A stretch of DNA of 64,000 nucleotides from Vallitalea okinawensis (GCF_002964605.1 NZ_PQDH01000003.1:1-64000); one strand, 5' to 3'; shown: positions 1-8,324, counted from the first letter of the stretch. The notes: a model not told the origin generated them from the sequence alone. Numbers and translations are program-made.

Positions 1-55
1 TCCTTTCTATAGACTGCCTATATTAATTAGACCCACAAAACTAGCTCTGAAATGA

Positions 56-194
56 TGGGGTAATGTCTGATAACGTTTCGTATTTCCGACGTCTCTGAAC
101 TGAACCCCAGCGCCCTTCTTCATAGGCGGTGCTCGCACCCAGTGAAGAGATGTGCGTAGCGCACGGAAATATATTGTTATCAGATGTTACCTCA
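56..194. repeat. Long imperfect inverted repeat, large foldable spacer element
   Basis: Outer arms at 56-89 and 164-194 pair over about 30 positions (TAATGTCTGATAAC on the left answers GTTATCAGATGTTAC on the right). Inside are further complementary steps: GTCTCT (91-96) with AGAGAT (146-151), AGCGCC (109-114) with GGCGGTGCT (125-133), and a small hairpin GTGCG-TAG-CGCAC (152-164). The left arm is related to 911-942 and 3151-3180. The whole would extrude as a cruciform or fold as single-stranded DNA. It resembles an integron attC site in architecture, but the terminal RYYYAAC/GTTRRRY boxes are not present. I see no gene in the rest of 1-357. Confidence 0.6.
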
Positions 195-357
195 CTCAAC
201 TTTAAAGCTACTCCCAAGTGATTAAACAATTTTGAATATAATAGTTAACTAAAATATAAACCTAAACCTCTTTTTTCCCTTCCCTTATTACTAACGCTTG
301 AAACTACACAAATATAAACTATTGTAAAGGTTTCCGATAATTTGCGAGTCATCTATC

Positions 358-810
358 TTACTTATAAGATGGATAACTAATATCATCGCCCCAAGAATTT
401 AACTCATCTGCAAATTCTTTAATTGACAGTAATCCTGCTGCCCATATGTAAGCTCTATCACGTTCACATATCTCATTAAGAGAAAGCCAATCAATACCAA
501 ACAATATGGGATTTTCTTTTGATTCAGGATCTTCTCCCAAGATTGGAATTTGATTACCTATATCAACCCAGAAAGTATAATTATATCCATTTGAAAAGGG
601 ATCAGGGTATTCACTTGTCTTTTTAATAATTTCGCCTTGGACACAGCATTCTTCAAGTAATTCTCGAAGAGCCGCTTCTTCTGGACTTTCGCCTTTTTCT
701 ATTGCTCCTCCCGGCAAACATCTCCACTCTTCTCCATTTTGACGATGTTTTGCCATAAGAATTTTTCCATTCCTCACGATTATACATTGGCTTCTATTTC
801 TTCTCTTCAT
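358..810 (-). CDS. NUDIX hydrolase
   Basis: A 150-residue single-domain NUDIX protein, expected to hydrolyse a nucleoside diphosphate linked to another moiety in the cytoplasm; the substrate cannot be told. The Nudix box runs from G35 to V57: G-x5-E41, then R49-E50 and E53-E54, which carry the metal-binding glutamates. The usual glycine of the EExGU end is replaced by cysteine (EECCV), which is unusual. The ATG is preceded by GGAGG with good spacing. It is transcribed alone and has a foldable spacer on each side (56-194 and 911-1012), like a gene cassette. The family is certain, the function is not. Confidence 0.9.
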   Translation of the reverse strand: MKRRNRSQCIIVRNGKILMAKHRQNGEEWRCLPGGAIEKGESPEEAALRELLEECCVQGEIIKKTSEYPDPFSNGYNYTFWVDIGNQIPILGEDPESKENPILFGIDWLSLNEICERDRAYIWAAGLLSIKEFADELNSWGDDISYPSYK

Positions 811-910
811 TAAATACCTCCAATTATACTAAAAATCTTTCTAATACATTATTGCTTCAAATATGAGTATACAGCAATATTTTTGACCCAAAACAATACC
901 CCGAGATGAG

Positions 911-1012
911 TGCGGTAATGTCTGATAACTACTATATTACCGACGAACTAAGTCTCTAATAACTCTTTAATAAATATCTTTGTGACATATGTCGGAAATA
1001 CCACTTATGTAC
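911..1012. repeat. Inverted-repeat spacer related to the element at 56-194
   Basis: Starts with GTAATGTCTGATAAC, identical to the left arm of the first element. The arms TATTACCGAC (933-942) and GTCGGAAATA (993-1002) are complementary, and the pairing extends outward imperfectly for about ten more bases on each side. The right arm lies within direct-repeat copy A (981-1208). Confidence 0.5.
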
Positions 1013-1208
1013 GTAAGTATATTAATCCAAAACCAACACTCTATATTATACTATAAATACTATAAATTTACTATCCGAAGCTAGTGTCCATGCTTATACA
1101 ATTCCTTTAGATCTAATAAAAAAGCTTACCATTAACTTTAAACTTTAATTGGACGGGCAAACTTTACTCATTTGAAAAATTGTTTGCATATCAAAGATGA
1201 TACTATAC
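981..1208. repeat. Direct repeat copy A of a ~200-bp intergenic element
   Basis: Shares an ordered series of conserved blocks with 5565-5752: ATATGTCGG-AATACCAC, ACGTAAGT, TATTATACTATAAAT, TTTACTAT, GTGTCCA-GCTTATACAA and TTGCATATCAAAGATGAT. The copies differ by many substitutions and small indels, so they are old. I see no convincing reading frame. The rest of the gap 811-1270 holds only the inverted repeat 911-1012 and the NUDIX upstream region. Confidence 0.65.
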
Positions 1209-1270
1209 ATAAATGTGTCCTCTGCTGCTTTTTTTGCAATTATAGTCAAAGTAAGCAGTCCGTGTGATTT

Positions 1271-1813
1271 CTATTTAATCAGAATTGGTTTATCAGATAC
1301 ATAAAAATGAACGGTAGCCTCTGTATCTTTTTCTTCCCAATAACTCAAAGCAACAAAAGTAGGTTTATTATCTATTATTTCAATAGTTTCTTTACCAATT
1401 ATCTCACCATTATATTGCACACTAATTTCATGATCTCCCTCTTCTATGACAATATAATAGTAACGATAGTTATGTTGGTCTTCAACCAAATATGTGTCCT
1501 CAACCAATAGTTCTTCATCAACATAAATACTTAAATTTACACTATCCATATAAAAGCTTTGATTTGAAATCATTAAAATTAGTTTTGCTTGTGATTCCCA
1601 TTCATTGGAATATAGCCCTTTAAGGTTACCTAAATCGATTATAGTTTTACCTTCTATTGTGTCTGAATTATTTTGTATTTCATTACTTTTTAAACTTTTA
1701 GTATCCATTTCTGTGATGTCGTCTTCCACACTATTGTCAGTTGCTTTATAACTTACTAAAAAAATACAAGCTACTATAATCATACATATAACTGTCTTGT
1801 AATTTTTATACAT
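1271..1813 (-). CDS. Membrane-anchored exported protein, unknown function
   Basis: Not recognised. The 180 residues start with a lysine-containing tip and a single hydrophobic stretch (about residues 8-22), so it is a signal peptide or an N-terminal anchor with the rest outside the cell. An acidic, polar linker (about 25-55) leads to a strand-rich domain full of Tyr, Val, Ile and Glu, likely a small beta-sandwich. No cysteine lipobox is present. The start is fixed by GGGAG upstream of the ATG. It is the first of two neighbouring genes with this plan, between the spacer elements. Confidence 0.7.
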   Translation of the reverse strand: MYKNYKTVICMIIVACIFLVSYKATDNSVEDDITEMDTKSLKSNEIQNNSDTIEGKTIIDLGNLKGLYSNEWESQAKLILMISNQSFYMDSVNLSIYVDEELLVEDTYLVEDQHNYRYYYIVIEEGDHEISVQYNGEIIGKETIEIIDNKPTFVALSYWEEKDTEATVHFYVSDKPILIK

Positions 1814-1865
1814 TTAAACAACTCCCTTATATGATTTAAACCTATTATAAATTATTATATAAAGA

Positions 1866-2000
1866 ATGGATTTCATCTTAGCCCAAATGCGTAAGTTATA
1901 CTTAATTCCTAGTAAGCAGATAGTTCAGCAATGTAAAGAAATTGAAATCTATGATGTTGAGTTATCAATCTCCAAAGCTTTTACCCTTAGTTATTTGTAA
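1866..2000 (+). other. Possible gene remnant or 44-codon ORF
   Basis: An open frame on the plus strand in an otherwise minus-strand region, encoding a plausible-looking peptide (starts MDFILAQMRKLY, ends FTLSYL). It lacks a good Shine-Dalgarno sequence. It could be the tail of a lost gene or chance. Confidence 0.2.
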
Positions 2001-2019
2001 TTCATATTACTCTAACTTA

Positions 2020-2541
2020 TTAATTATTATTAGGGTTTAAAAAACTAATTAACCTATCATATTGATATTGATTAACTCTATAAATTCCATATCTATCCAG
2101 CCCATGTATTTTATCTATCTTCCATTCGTCCTTCACTTTCTTAACATATACAAATTCACCAGTAGCACCACCTAATGAATTTTTATATTTTAGATTAATG
2201 GATACTTTAACTACAAATTGTGTTTCTCCATTATTTTTATATCTATCTATTTCTGAAGCTTTATGACCAATCTCAAATTCTTCAATCAAATTGTCCCATA
2301 TCTCTTCTAGTGCTATGATACGTGTATGAACATCAATTTCGCTGTTTTCTAGAACACAAAATTCTAATGCTTTAGAAAAGTCTTCTTCTACTATAAAACC
2401 ATAATACTGATTAACCATATTAATTATTTCTTTATTATCTTTTTCTGTTAGCTCATATTCTTTGTTAAAAGCAATATACCCTATGCATACAACTAAAAGT
2501 AATATTAAGATAATCATGTTTCTCTTTCTTATCCAAGCCAT
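2020..2541 (-). CDS. Membrane-anchored protein, probably NTF2-like fold
   Basis: The 173-residue protein has an N-terminal signal anchor (about residues 8-24, rich in Ile/Leu/Val), then a helix-rich part and a strand-rich part ending in a lysine-rich segment with DEWKIDKIHGLD. That order (helices, then a curved sheet with a W-x-I-D motif) is what lipoprotein-type NTF2-like/DUF4878-like domains look like. This is an inference from pattern only. The ATG follows AGGGAG. It acts outside the membrane; the ligand is unknown. Confidence 0.65.
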   Translation of the reverse strand: MAWIRKRNMIILILLLVVCIGYIAFNKEYELTEKDNKEIINMVNQYYGFIVEEDFSKALEFCVLENSEIDVHTRIIALEEIWDNLIEEFEIGHKASEIDRYKNNGETQFVVKVSINLKYKNSLGGATGEFVYVKKVKDEWKIDKIHGLDRYGIYRVNQYQYDRLISFLNPNNN

Positions 2542-2645
2542 GATATAAACTCCCTTAACTATTCAATTAAGCCTTTTTATTAAAACTTCTGCATAAATTA
2601 GAGCACTTACTAAAATGTGCTTAAATAACTAAGTTCAAAAAAATC

Positions 2646-3113
2646 CTAATTAAGAATAGTATTTATTTTTCTTGCAAAATCTTGTGCATTTATTATATCT
2701 TTATCATTTGGTCTGCCTTTGTTTAACCCTCCAAATATATATTTTGCAAAACTATGATTCATAAAGCCTTTACAATAGAAATCTCCAATTATTTGAAAAT
2801 TTTTATCAATTAGACTTACCTTCAGAGACTTGTGTGTAGTTTCTAACGGAATTGTTGATGTTGAAAAAACAAAAGCTTTCTTATTATTTTGATCATTTAA
2901 ATTACTTACAAAATTAAATAAACTTTTATGATGTTTTCTATTATAAATACCTGATCCAAAACCAACTAAGTCATAATTAGAAAATGACTCTATATCTAAG
3001 TTTTTTGGTTCTATTATTTTTGCATTTAATACTTCACCAATTACTTCAGCAATTTTTATGGTATTACCTCGATGTACTGATGCACAGATGATCAATGTAT
3101 TTTTCTTAATCAC
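2646..3113 (-). CDS. Flavodoxin-family protein
   Basis: A 155-residue flavodoxin-like protein. The first strand and phosphate loop (IICASVHRGNTIKIAEVI, residues 8-25) and a later VGFGSGIYNRKHHKSLFNF segment are those of flavodoxin/HemG-like proteins that bind FMN and carry electrons. Length fits a single domain. It starts with GTG, preceded by GGGGGG. The redox partner is unknown; a second, plus-strand flavodoxin lies at 35865-36299. Confidence 0.8.
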   Translation of the reverse strand: MIKKNTLIICASVHRGNTIKIAEVIGEVLNAKIIEPKNLDIESFSNYDLVGFGSGIYNRKHHKSLFNFVSNLNDQNNKKAFVFSTSTIPLETTHKSLKVSLIDKNFQIIGDFYCKGFMNHSFAKYIFGGLNKGRPNDKDIINAQDFARKINTILN

Positions 3114-3150
3114 TTTTATTACCCCCCTAATAATATTATTTTTACTAGGT

Positions 3151-3180
3151 CATGTCCCCTAACATTACGTATTTACGTCC
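3151..3180. repeat. Half copy of the spacer element arm
   Basis: ATGTCCCCTAAC followed by ACGTATTTACGTCC aligns with the left arm of the element at 56-194 (ATGTCTGATAAC, then CGTATTTCCGACGTC). No matching right arm is seen before the next gene. Confidence 0.35.
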
Positions 3181-3232
3181 TTAACAAGCAAATAAATTTA
3201 AGCTTACACTTTTATCAACATACAGGTAATTA

Positions 3233-4324
3233 CTATTTATCAATATTTAAATCTTCTTTACATAATATCTTTTCAATTTGCTCAATAGCCTCTATGTCTT
3301 TTGCCATTGCTTTTCGTCCTTCATCAACAAGAATTTTTCGTGCGTTTTGATTTCTAAATTTCTCATACCCAGCTTCATCAAAGGAGAACCCTTGACTCCA
3401 TAAAAATCCACCATACTTGGCACATTCGTCCCAAGCGTCTATTGCGATTCGCAATTCAACTGCCCATTCAGGAAACTTCTCAATTAATGTTCTATAATAA
3501 TCTAATATTATACTGCGTTGAAAGATTTGGCTAAGAGCATCGCAATAAATAATGAACCTGTGTTCCAAACTATTTGCTTCATTATTAACATTAGACAAAT
3601 CTTCAGATGGATGAAGAGAACATTTAGAAAAGTCGTCATGTTCAAGTTGTGTTAATAATGATTCCCACGCGGCAAAGCCCATTTTTCGACCACGAATTTC
3701 GTTTTTTCTTGATTGGGTTGTAATGATTTTGAATGCCTCAATTATGCACTCTTTTTCAGATTTAGACTGCGTTTTTTCAGTTAGTAGAACGTAAGCATTA
3801 ACCTCTTGTTCCCAATTATCCCTTATAAGAAGTTTGTCATCGTTTTGATAATAATCCCAACCGATAACTTTTTCACCATCATCTTCATAACCAAAAAAAA
3901 CATCATAATCATGCTTACAACCATCATTAGTAATCCCTTGGGCTAAAACAGGAATACCCTTATTGATTGAGTCTACGAAGTCCTGTCTAATTTGCTCTTC
4001 ATTTGTATTGAGCAAATTACCATTTTCATCACGCAAAAGCGAAATCATTTTAACTTTCCACCCGATGGCTTTCAACAGACGCTTTTGATTTTCAAATGGT
4101 ACTTCATTACAGTTTTCAAAATATTCATTTCCAAAAACCCATTTTTTATCAGTCCAACAGAATCTGTTTCCAAAACTGCTGTAAGCCAATAACTGCGAAT
4201 TATCAAAATTTTCTCCTATACTTTTAAGGGCACCATATAAAGCGCCTGTGAATGAAGTCATGTATGCCATGTTATCAGCAGACATTGTAATCAATGGTAC
4301 ATTTGAAATTAATTTTCTATTCAT
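3233..4324 (-). CDS. BtrH-like (papain-like fold) protein, putative
   Basis: The 363-residue protein resembles the BtrH N-terminal/C39-like group: an opening segment MTSFTGALYGALKSIG that in catalytic relatives carries the nucleophile cysteine (here Ser/Thr), then GIPVLAQG and an H-D-Y-D-V-F-F-GYEDDGEKVIGWD block typical of the second half of the fold. The C-terminal half is helical. It is therefore probably a non-peptidase acyl- or ligand-handling protein. A second protein with the same order of blocks is encoded at 29063-30016. AGAGGAGG precedes the ATG. The specific reaction is unknown. Confidence 0.55.
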   Translation of the reverse strand: MNRKLISNVPLITMSADNMAYMTSFTGALYGALKSIGENFDNSQLLAYSSFGNRFCWTDKKWVFGNEYFENCNEVPFENQKRLLKAIGWKVKMISLLRDENGNLLNTNEEQIRQDFVDSINKGIPVLAQGITNDGCKHDYDVFFGYEDDGEKVIGWDYYQNDDKLLIRDNWEQEVNAYVLLTEKTQSKSEKECIIEAFKIITTQSRKNEIRGRKMGFAAWESLLTQLEHDDFSKCSLHPSEDLSNVNNEANSLEHRFIIYCDALSQIFQRSIILDYYRTLIEKFPEWAVELRIAIDAWDECAKYGGFLWSQGFSFDEAGYEKFRNQNARKILVDEGRKAMAKDIEAIEQIEKILCKEDLNIDK

Positions 4325-4452
4325 GTTGAATCCTCCTCTAATATCTATTTGTATTGAAAGGGGGTAGAGTAAAGGCTAGTTGAAGAGTGTATTCTACTAT
4401 ATTATATATCCATTTTGTCAACTTTCTAGCTCAAATATAATTCTCTACTCAT

Positions 4453-4567
4453 TAGCGAACGTTAAATATTTCAGATAGGAATATTTTTTAAGGTCCTAAT
4501 AGGATACCTACGTTATGATTGCCTTAGCCGGAACGAAGGGTCTTCATTGCTAGGTGATGTTACACAC
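4453..4567. repeat. Structured spacer with arm-like motifs
   Basis: Holds GCGAACGTTA and TCAGATAGGAA on the left, an inner hairpin AGGT-CCT-AAT-AGG-ATACCT at about 4491-4509, and GATGTTACACAC on the right. The last resembles the right arm of the element at 56-194 (GATGTTACCTCAC). It separates the BtrH-like gene from the kinase gene and contains no ORF of note. Confidence 0.4.
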
Positions 4568-4584
4568 GGTAGGAGTCTATGTTC

Positions 4585-5355
4585 TCAGAATAATTCATCT
4601 AGTAATATATAATATCTAATTTTTTCAAGGTCGGGCTCTATATTAAGATACTTAAATAATAAATCAGTATACTCCCTACTACATAGATTATGTTCCAGTG
4701 ATCGTACACATAAAGCAATATCTTGCCATTTATCAGCTATACCTGAGTTACCAACATCAATTAAACCTACCATTTGCTCATTATGAATAAATACATTTGG
4801 TAGACAATAATCACCATGTGAAAAAACTAAATCTTCTTTTGGCCTATTTGCAATTAAGAACTCATATAATTCATGTGGTGACGAAAATTCTGTATCATCT
4901 TCCCAATCACTCATATCAATTTCATTATTCTCAATCCTTTTCCAAGCTTTATCTAACTTATTACTTAAGCTCCAATCAAAAGGACAATCAGCGATACTAA
5001 CTGACTGCAATCTAAAAATCCCATCAGCTAAGGCCTTGACTAAACACTTAGGATTACATAAGGATTTTTCAGTACATGCCATCTCACCATTAACTTTTGT
5101 CATAAGTAAATAATTATAATTTTCATAATTACAGTTGCTAATTATCTTAGGTACTTCTAACTTATCTTGAAGCCATTGCATCACTATTTGTTCTTGCATA
5201 GATTCTAAATTATCTTTCTCAACTTTTAAATAGAGTTCCTTATTTCCTTTTTTAAGATGAAAAAGCCTTGCTTTAGAAAGTCCAATATCATTCTCGATAA
5301 CACTCATTCCGTTTATGTACTGAGATATTTTATCAGGAAACCTATAATCTTTCAT
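4585..5355 (-). CDS. Aminoglycoside 3'-phosphotransferase-type kinase
   Basis: A 256-residue protein of the APH(3') family, which transfers the gamma-phosphate of ATP to a hydroxyl of an aminoglycoside. Visible motifs are the catalytic loop SHGDYCLPNVF (Brenner-type HGDxxxxN), the metal-binding Asp in GLIDVGNSGIADKWQDIAL, and an N-lobe strand LYLKVEKD with the ATP-binding lysine. Length fits the family. An upstream GTG overlaps the ribosome site, so I take the ATG four codons later, with GAGGTG at good spacing. It sits between two spacer elements, as expected for a transferred resistance-type gene. Actual substrate is unproven. Confidence 0.85.
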   Translation of the reverse strand: MKDYRFPDKISQYINGMSVIENDIGLSKARLFHLKKGNKELYLKVEKDNLESMQEQIVMQWLQDKLEVPKIISNCNYENYNYLLMTKVNGEMACTEKSLCNPKCLVKALADGIFRLQSVSIADCPFDWSLSNKLDKAWKRIENNEIDMSDWEDDTEFSSPHELYEFLIANRPKEDLVFSHGDYCLPNVFIHNEQMVGLIDVGNSGIADKWQDIALCVRSLEHNLCSREYTDLLFKYLNIEPDLEKIRYYILLDELF

Positions 5356-5564
5356 ATTAATATTCACCTCAGATTAAGCTACATTAATGTATACATAATA
5401 GTGTGGAATGTGCGAGGGCATGTCCCAAAATGATTCTGCTAACCTCATCTTAATATTTCCTACCTCTCTATCCACTTAGATTTATAAACTATGATTTGTT
5501 CTGTTTTATAAATACGATATCTCCGACAAAACAAAGACCTATATAATACTAAAATGGTATTCAG

Positions 5565-5752
5565 TGTGCCATATGTCGGTAATACCACGAATAAACGTAA
5601 GTGTATTAACTAAAGTCAATACTCAATATTATACTATAAATTCTAATAATTTACTATACTGCTGGTGTCCACACTTATACAAAAACATACTTTAAGCTTT
5701 AATCTTAGGGGCAACTTCATTAAAAAATTAATTGCATATCAAAGATGATATT
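5565..5752. repeat. Direct repeat copy B of the ~200-bp intergenic element
   Basis: Matches 981-1208 in the same orientation, with the blocks ATATGTCGG-AATACCAC, ACGTAAG, TATTATACTATAAAT, TTTACTAT, GGTGTCCA-CTTATAC and TTGCATATCAAAGATGAT. As in copy A, GTCGGTAATA at its left end pairs with an upstream TATCTCCGAC (about 5515-5525). Together the copies bracket five genes (1271-5355). The surrounding gap 5356-6350 otherwise holds a possible gene remnant and two hairpins. Confidence 0.65.
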
Positions 5753-5897
5753 TATAAGTAATCTTTTTTATTAACTAGATTTACATTTATAACATGAAAA
5801 CTGCGGAGTAAGACATTTATAATAAGTAAATGAACCCTCTATTCCAGGCATAAAAGCCTTAGGTAACTACCAGGATTAAAACCAACATATCTAATAG

Positions 5898-5999
5898 TTA
5901 AATATCATAAAACCATTTACACTCACCACGGATTATAGTATATACATCTGTTCCATACTCTGGAATTAACAAAGAATCCTCAGAGTACTTACACTTCAC
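5898..5999 (-). pseudogene. Possible gene fragment
   Basis: A short frame from GTG to TAA encodes a peptide with ordinary coding character (starts VKCKYSEDSLLIPEYG, ends GECKWFYDI). It has no ribosome-binding site, and an in-frame stop lies 12 codons upstream. It reads like the C-terminal remnant of a lost gene; the family is not recognised. Confidence 0.25.
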
Positions 6000-6061
6000 T
6001 TTATAGTTTATAGTTATATGTATAGTACATATGACTGTACAATATTATGGAATTTATACTC

Positions 6062-6087
6062 AAAAAAAGCCTCCAACGATTGGAGAC
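6062..6087 (-). terminator. Intrinsic terminator without an obvious gene
   Basis: On the minus strand GTCTCCAA-TCG-TTGGAGGC forms an 8-bp stem followed by seven T. The nearest upstream minus-strand gene ends at 6351 and already has its own hairpin at 6282-6314, so this may end readthrough or a short RNA. Confidence 0.7.
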
Positions 6088-6281
6088 CTTTAAATGGTAA
6101 ATTTTGATATTCTTAGTTTATATAGTACGTAGGATTCAAAGAACATAAAAATTTATTATTAACCTATATTTGATAAAGTAGTGATTTTAATTAATACTGT
6201 TGCGTTTCTATAGTATCAATTAGATAGTAATTTAACACCTTATAGAATCATCTAGAGCAAAAGTTCTTATAATTCTTAAAG

Positions 6282-6314
6282 TAATAAGGTGACTGTAAAG
6301 TAACCACCTTATTA
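6282..6314 (-). terminator. Hairpin behind the flavin oxidoreductase gene
   Basis: Perfect 10-bp arms TAATAAGGTG and CACCTTATTA separated by 13 bases, 37 bp after the stop codon. The T-tract is poor, so termination may be weak, with the hairpin at 6062-6087 as a backup. Confidence 0.55.
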
Positions 6315-6350
6315 CAACAGACTATACTTTATGTTCTTGTTGAATTAGCA

Positions 6351-8324
6351 CTAAAGTTCCATCGCATTTTCGTAGCCATCTGAAACAGCATTTATTATTT
6401 TCCCCACTTGTTTCGCATCACCAATACGTGATACATGGAATCCTAGATTTTTTATCTTATTATAAAGCTCTTGACCTGCTGATTTAGTCCCCATAGCTGT
6501 GACAACTACATCAGCTTTAACTTGTTTTTCTATATTATCCTTTACAACTGTAACAGATTCGGAAGTTATTTTATTAACCCTCGTCTTTGTCTTTACGCTA
6601 ACTTTAGCGTCCTTTAAGCTAGAAAATAGTAGTTTTTTACTACCGTATTCGATATCTATAGATAATTCATCTGCCATCTCGATAATTGTCACTCTATTTC
6701 CTTTATCTGATAAAAACAGTGCAGTTTCTGCACCTACAAGCCCACCACCAATTACAACAACTTTTTTATTCCGTACTTGTTTTATGTCCTCAAGTACATC
6801 CCAAGAACTTATGGTTTTTTCTATACCTTCTATTGGTGGTGTAAATGGTAATGATCCGGTAGCAAGTATAACCTCATCAGGTTTGATATTTTGTATTTCT
6901 TTTACGGCATTTGTAACATTGTATTTCACATTTACCTTTAGAGTACGAATTCTCTTTTCAAACCACTCTGTAGACCATGCTATAAATTCTTTTTCTGGAG
7001 GGATTGTTGCTAATTTAAGCTGACCACCAAGAGAATTTGTTTTCTCAAGTAATGTAACTTCATGACCAAGCTCTTTTGCAGTAATGGCAGCTTGCATCCC
7101 CGCAGGTCCCCCACCAACAATTACAACATTTTTCATTTCTTTAGGAGTAACTTTTTCCTCATGCTCACGACCCACATTTGGATTAACGGTACATGTAACG
7201 GACTTATGCTCAGCTCCGGTAAGAGACTTTAGACAACCTTCATTACATGAAATACATTTTCTTATTGTATCAGCTCTACCTTCTATAGCTTTTGTAGGCC
7301 AATATGGATCAGCAATTAATCCACGCCCAACTGATACAAAGTCTGTGACGTTATTTTTAATAATCTCATTACATAATTCTGGTGTTCGTAATACTCCGGC
7401 AGTTGTTACAGGAATGTTTAGAGCTTCTTTAATAGGTGCAGCTAAATGAGCTCTAAATCCTTCACTAAAACCTTGTGGCTCAACAACTGCTGCTCTTTTT
7501 AAAGTTGGGTCAAGACCAATGCTTACATCAATAAGATCTGCTCCTTCTGCCTCTAACATTTTAGCCAACTTAATTCCCTGCTTTGGTGACATACCAAGAC
7601 CTAAGGGTAAATAATCTCTTGCTCCAATTCTTACAGCGATAATAAAATCTTTACCGCACTTTTCCCTTATTCTCCTTACTACTTCTCTTAGTACACCGCT
7701 ACGTTTGTAGAAATTTCCACCAAACCTGTCTTTTCTGCTATTATAAATCTTCAGTTGAAACTGAACAAAAATATAAATATGAGCGGCATGTAACTCTATA
7801 CCATCACAACCTGCTTCTTTCATATACATTGCCGCTCTTATAAATTTTTCCATTAATGCTTCTACCTCTTCTGTTGTAAACTCTTCTGCATTTGATACAC
7901 CACTAGGTGACATACTCATTATACGTTTAACAAGAGGACCATAGGATACAGCTTTAACAGTGTGATCATTTTGCTTATCTGGATGAGCTCCAATACCTCC
8001 ATGACCTAATTGTGGTATTAACAAGGCTCCATGTTGATGAACTCTTTTAGCAAGTTCTCTAAACCCCTCTATATGCTTTCTATCATCCATGGTAGCTTCA
8101 TTGCCTGATATTCTGCCATATTTATGGTCAACACTCACCATTCCTGTCATGATGATGCCTGCTCCACCCTTTGCGCGTTCTTCATAATAGGCTATTGTTT
8201 TCTCTGAAAGTGACCCATCAGTATTAGCCATGTTATCCTCCATAGGTGACATGATAATTCTATTCTTTGCTACTTTATTACCTATTTTTTTGGGTTGAAA
8301 TAAATTTTGATATGAATTTTCCAT
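6351..8324 (-). CDS. NADH:flavin oxidoreductase (old yellow enzyme/2,4-dienoyl-CoA reductase type)
   Basis: The 657 residues are the full two-part enzyme. An N-terminal TIM-barrel OYE domain (about 1-340) starts with LFQPKKIGNKVAKNRIIMSPM and includes DGIELHAAH and the segment YNSRKDRFGGNFYKRSG. A cysteine cluster CISCNEGC with a further Cys 12 residues on ligates a 4Fe-4S centre. The C-terminal part binds FAD (IVGGGPAGMQAA) and NAD(P)H (VIGGGLVGAETA). Such enzymes reduce enoyl-CoAs, steroids or other activated alkenes; which one is not visible. The ATG follows AAGGAGG. It is divergent from a TetR gene, and the shared region carries a palindrome overlapping its promoter, so it is probably repressed by that regulator. 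Confidence 0.92.
   Translation of the reverse strand: MENSYQNLFQPKKIGNKVAKNRIIMSPMEDNMANTDGSLSEKTIAYYEERAKGGAGIIMTGMVSVDHKYGRISGNEATMDDRKHIEGFRELAKRVHQHGALLIPQLGHGGIGAHPDKQNDHTVKAVSYGPLVKRIMSMSPSGVSNAEEFTTEEVEALMEKFIRAAMYMKEAGCDGIELHAAHIYIFVQFQLKIYNSRKDRFGGNFYKRSGVLREVVRRIREKCGKDFIIAVRIGARDYLPLGLGMSPKQGIKLAKMLEAEGADLIDVSIGLDPTLKRAAVVEPQGFSEGFRAHLAAPIKEALNIPVTTAGVLRTPELCNEIIKNNVTDFVSVGRGLIADPYWPTKAIEGRADTIRKCISCNEGCLKSLTGAEHKSVTCTVNPNVGREHEEKVTPKEMKNVVIVGGGPAGMQAAITAKELGHEVTLLEKTNSLGGQLKLATIPPEKEFIAWSTEWFEKRIRTLKVNVKYNVTNAVKEIQNIKPDEVILATGSLPFTPPIEGIEKTISSWDVLEDIKQVRNKKVVVIGGGLVGAETALFLSDKGNRVTIIEMADELSIDIEYGSKKLLFSSLKDAKVSVKTKTRVNKITSESVTVVKDNIEKQVKADVVVTAMGTKSAGQELYNKIKNLGFHVSRIGDAKQVGKIINAVSDGYENAMEL

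Noticed and set aside
41-229. Minus-strand 62-codon frame across the first inverted repeat
   Set aside because: It lies almost wholly within the palindromic element; its codons follow from the structure, and no ribosome site precedes it.
56-1012. True integron attC sites
   Set aside because: The size and folding are suggestive, but the RYYYAAC and GTTRRRY core boxes are absent and no integron integrase is in the window. Kept only as a cassette-like hypothesis.
6499-7449. Long plus-strand open frames opposite the flavin oxidoreductase
   Set aside because: They are antisense shadows of a well-supported gene, with serine/threonine-rich low-complexity translations and no ribosome sites.
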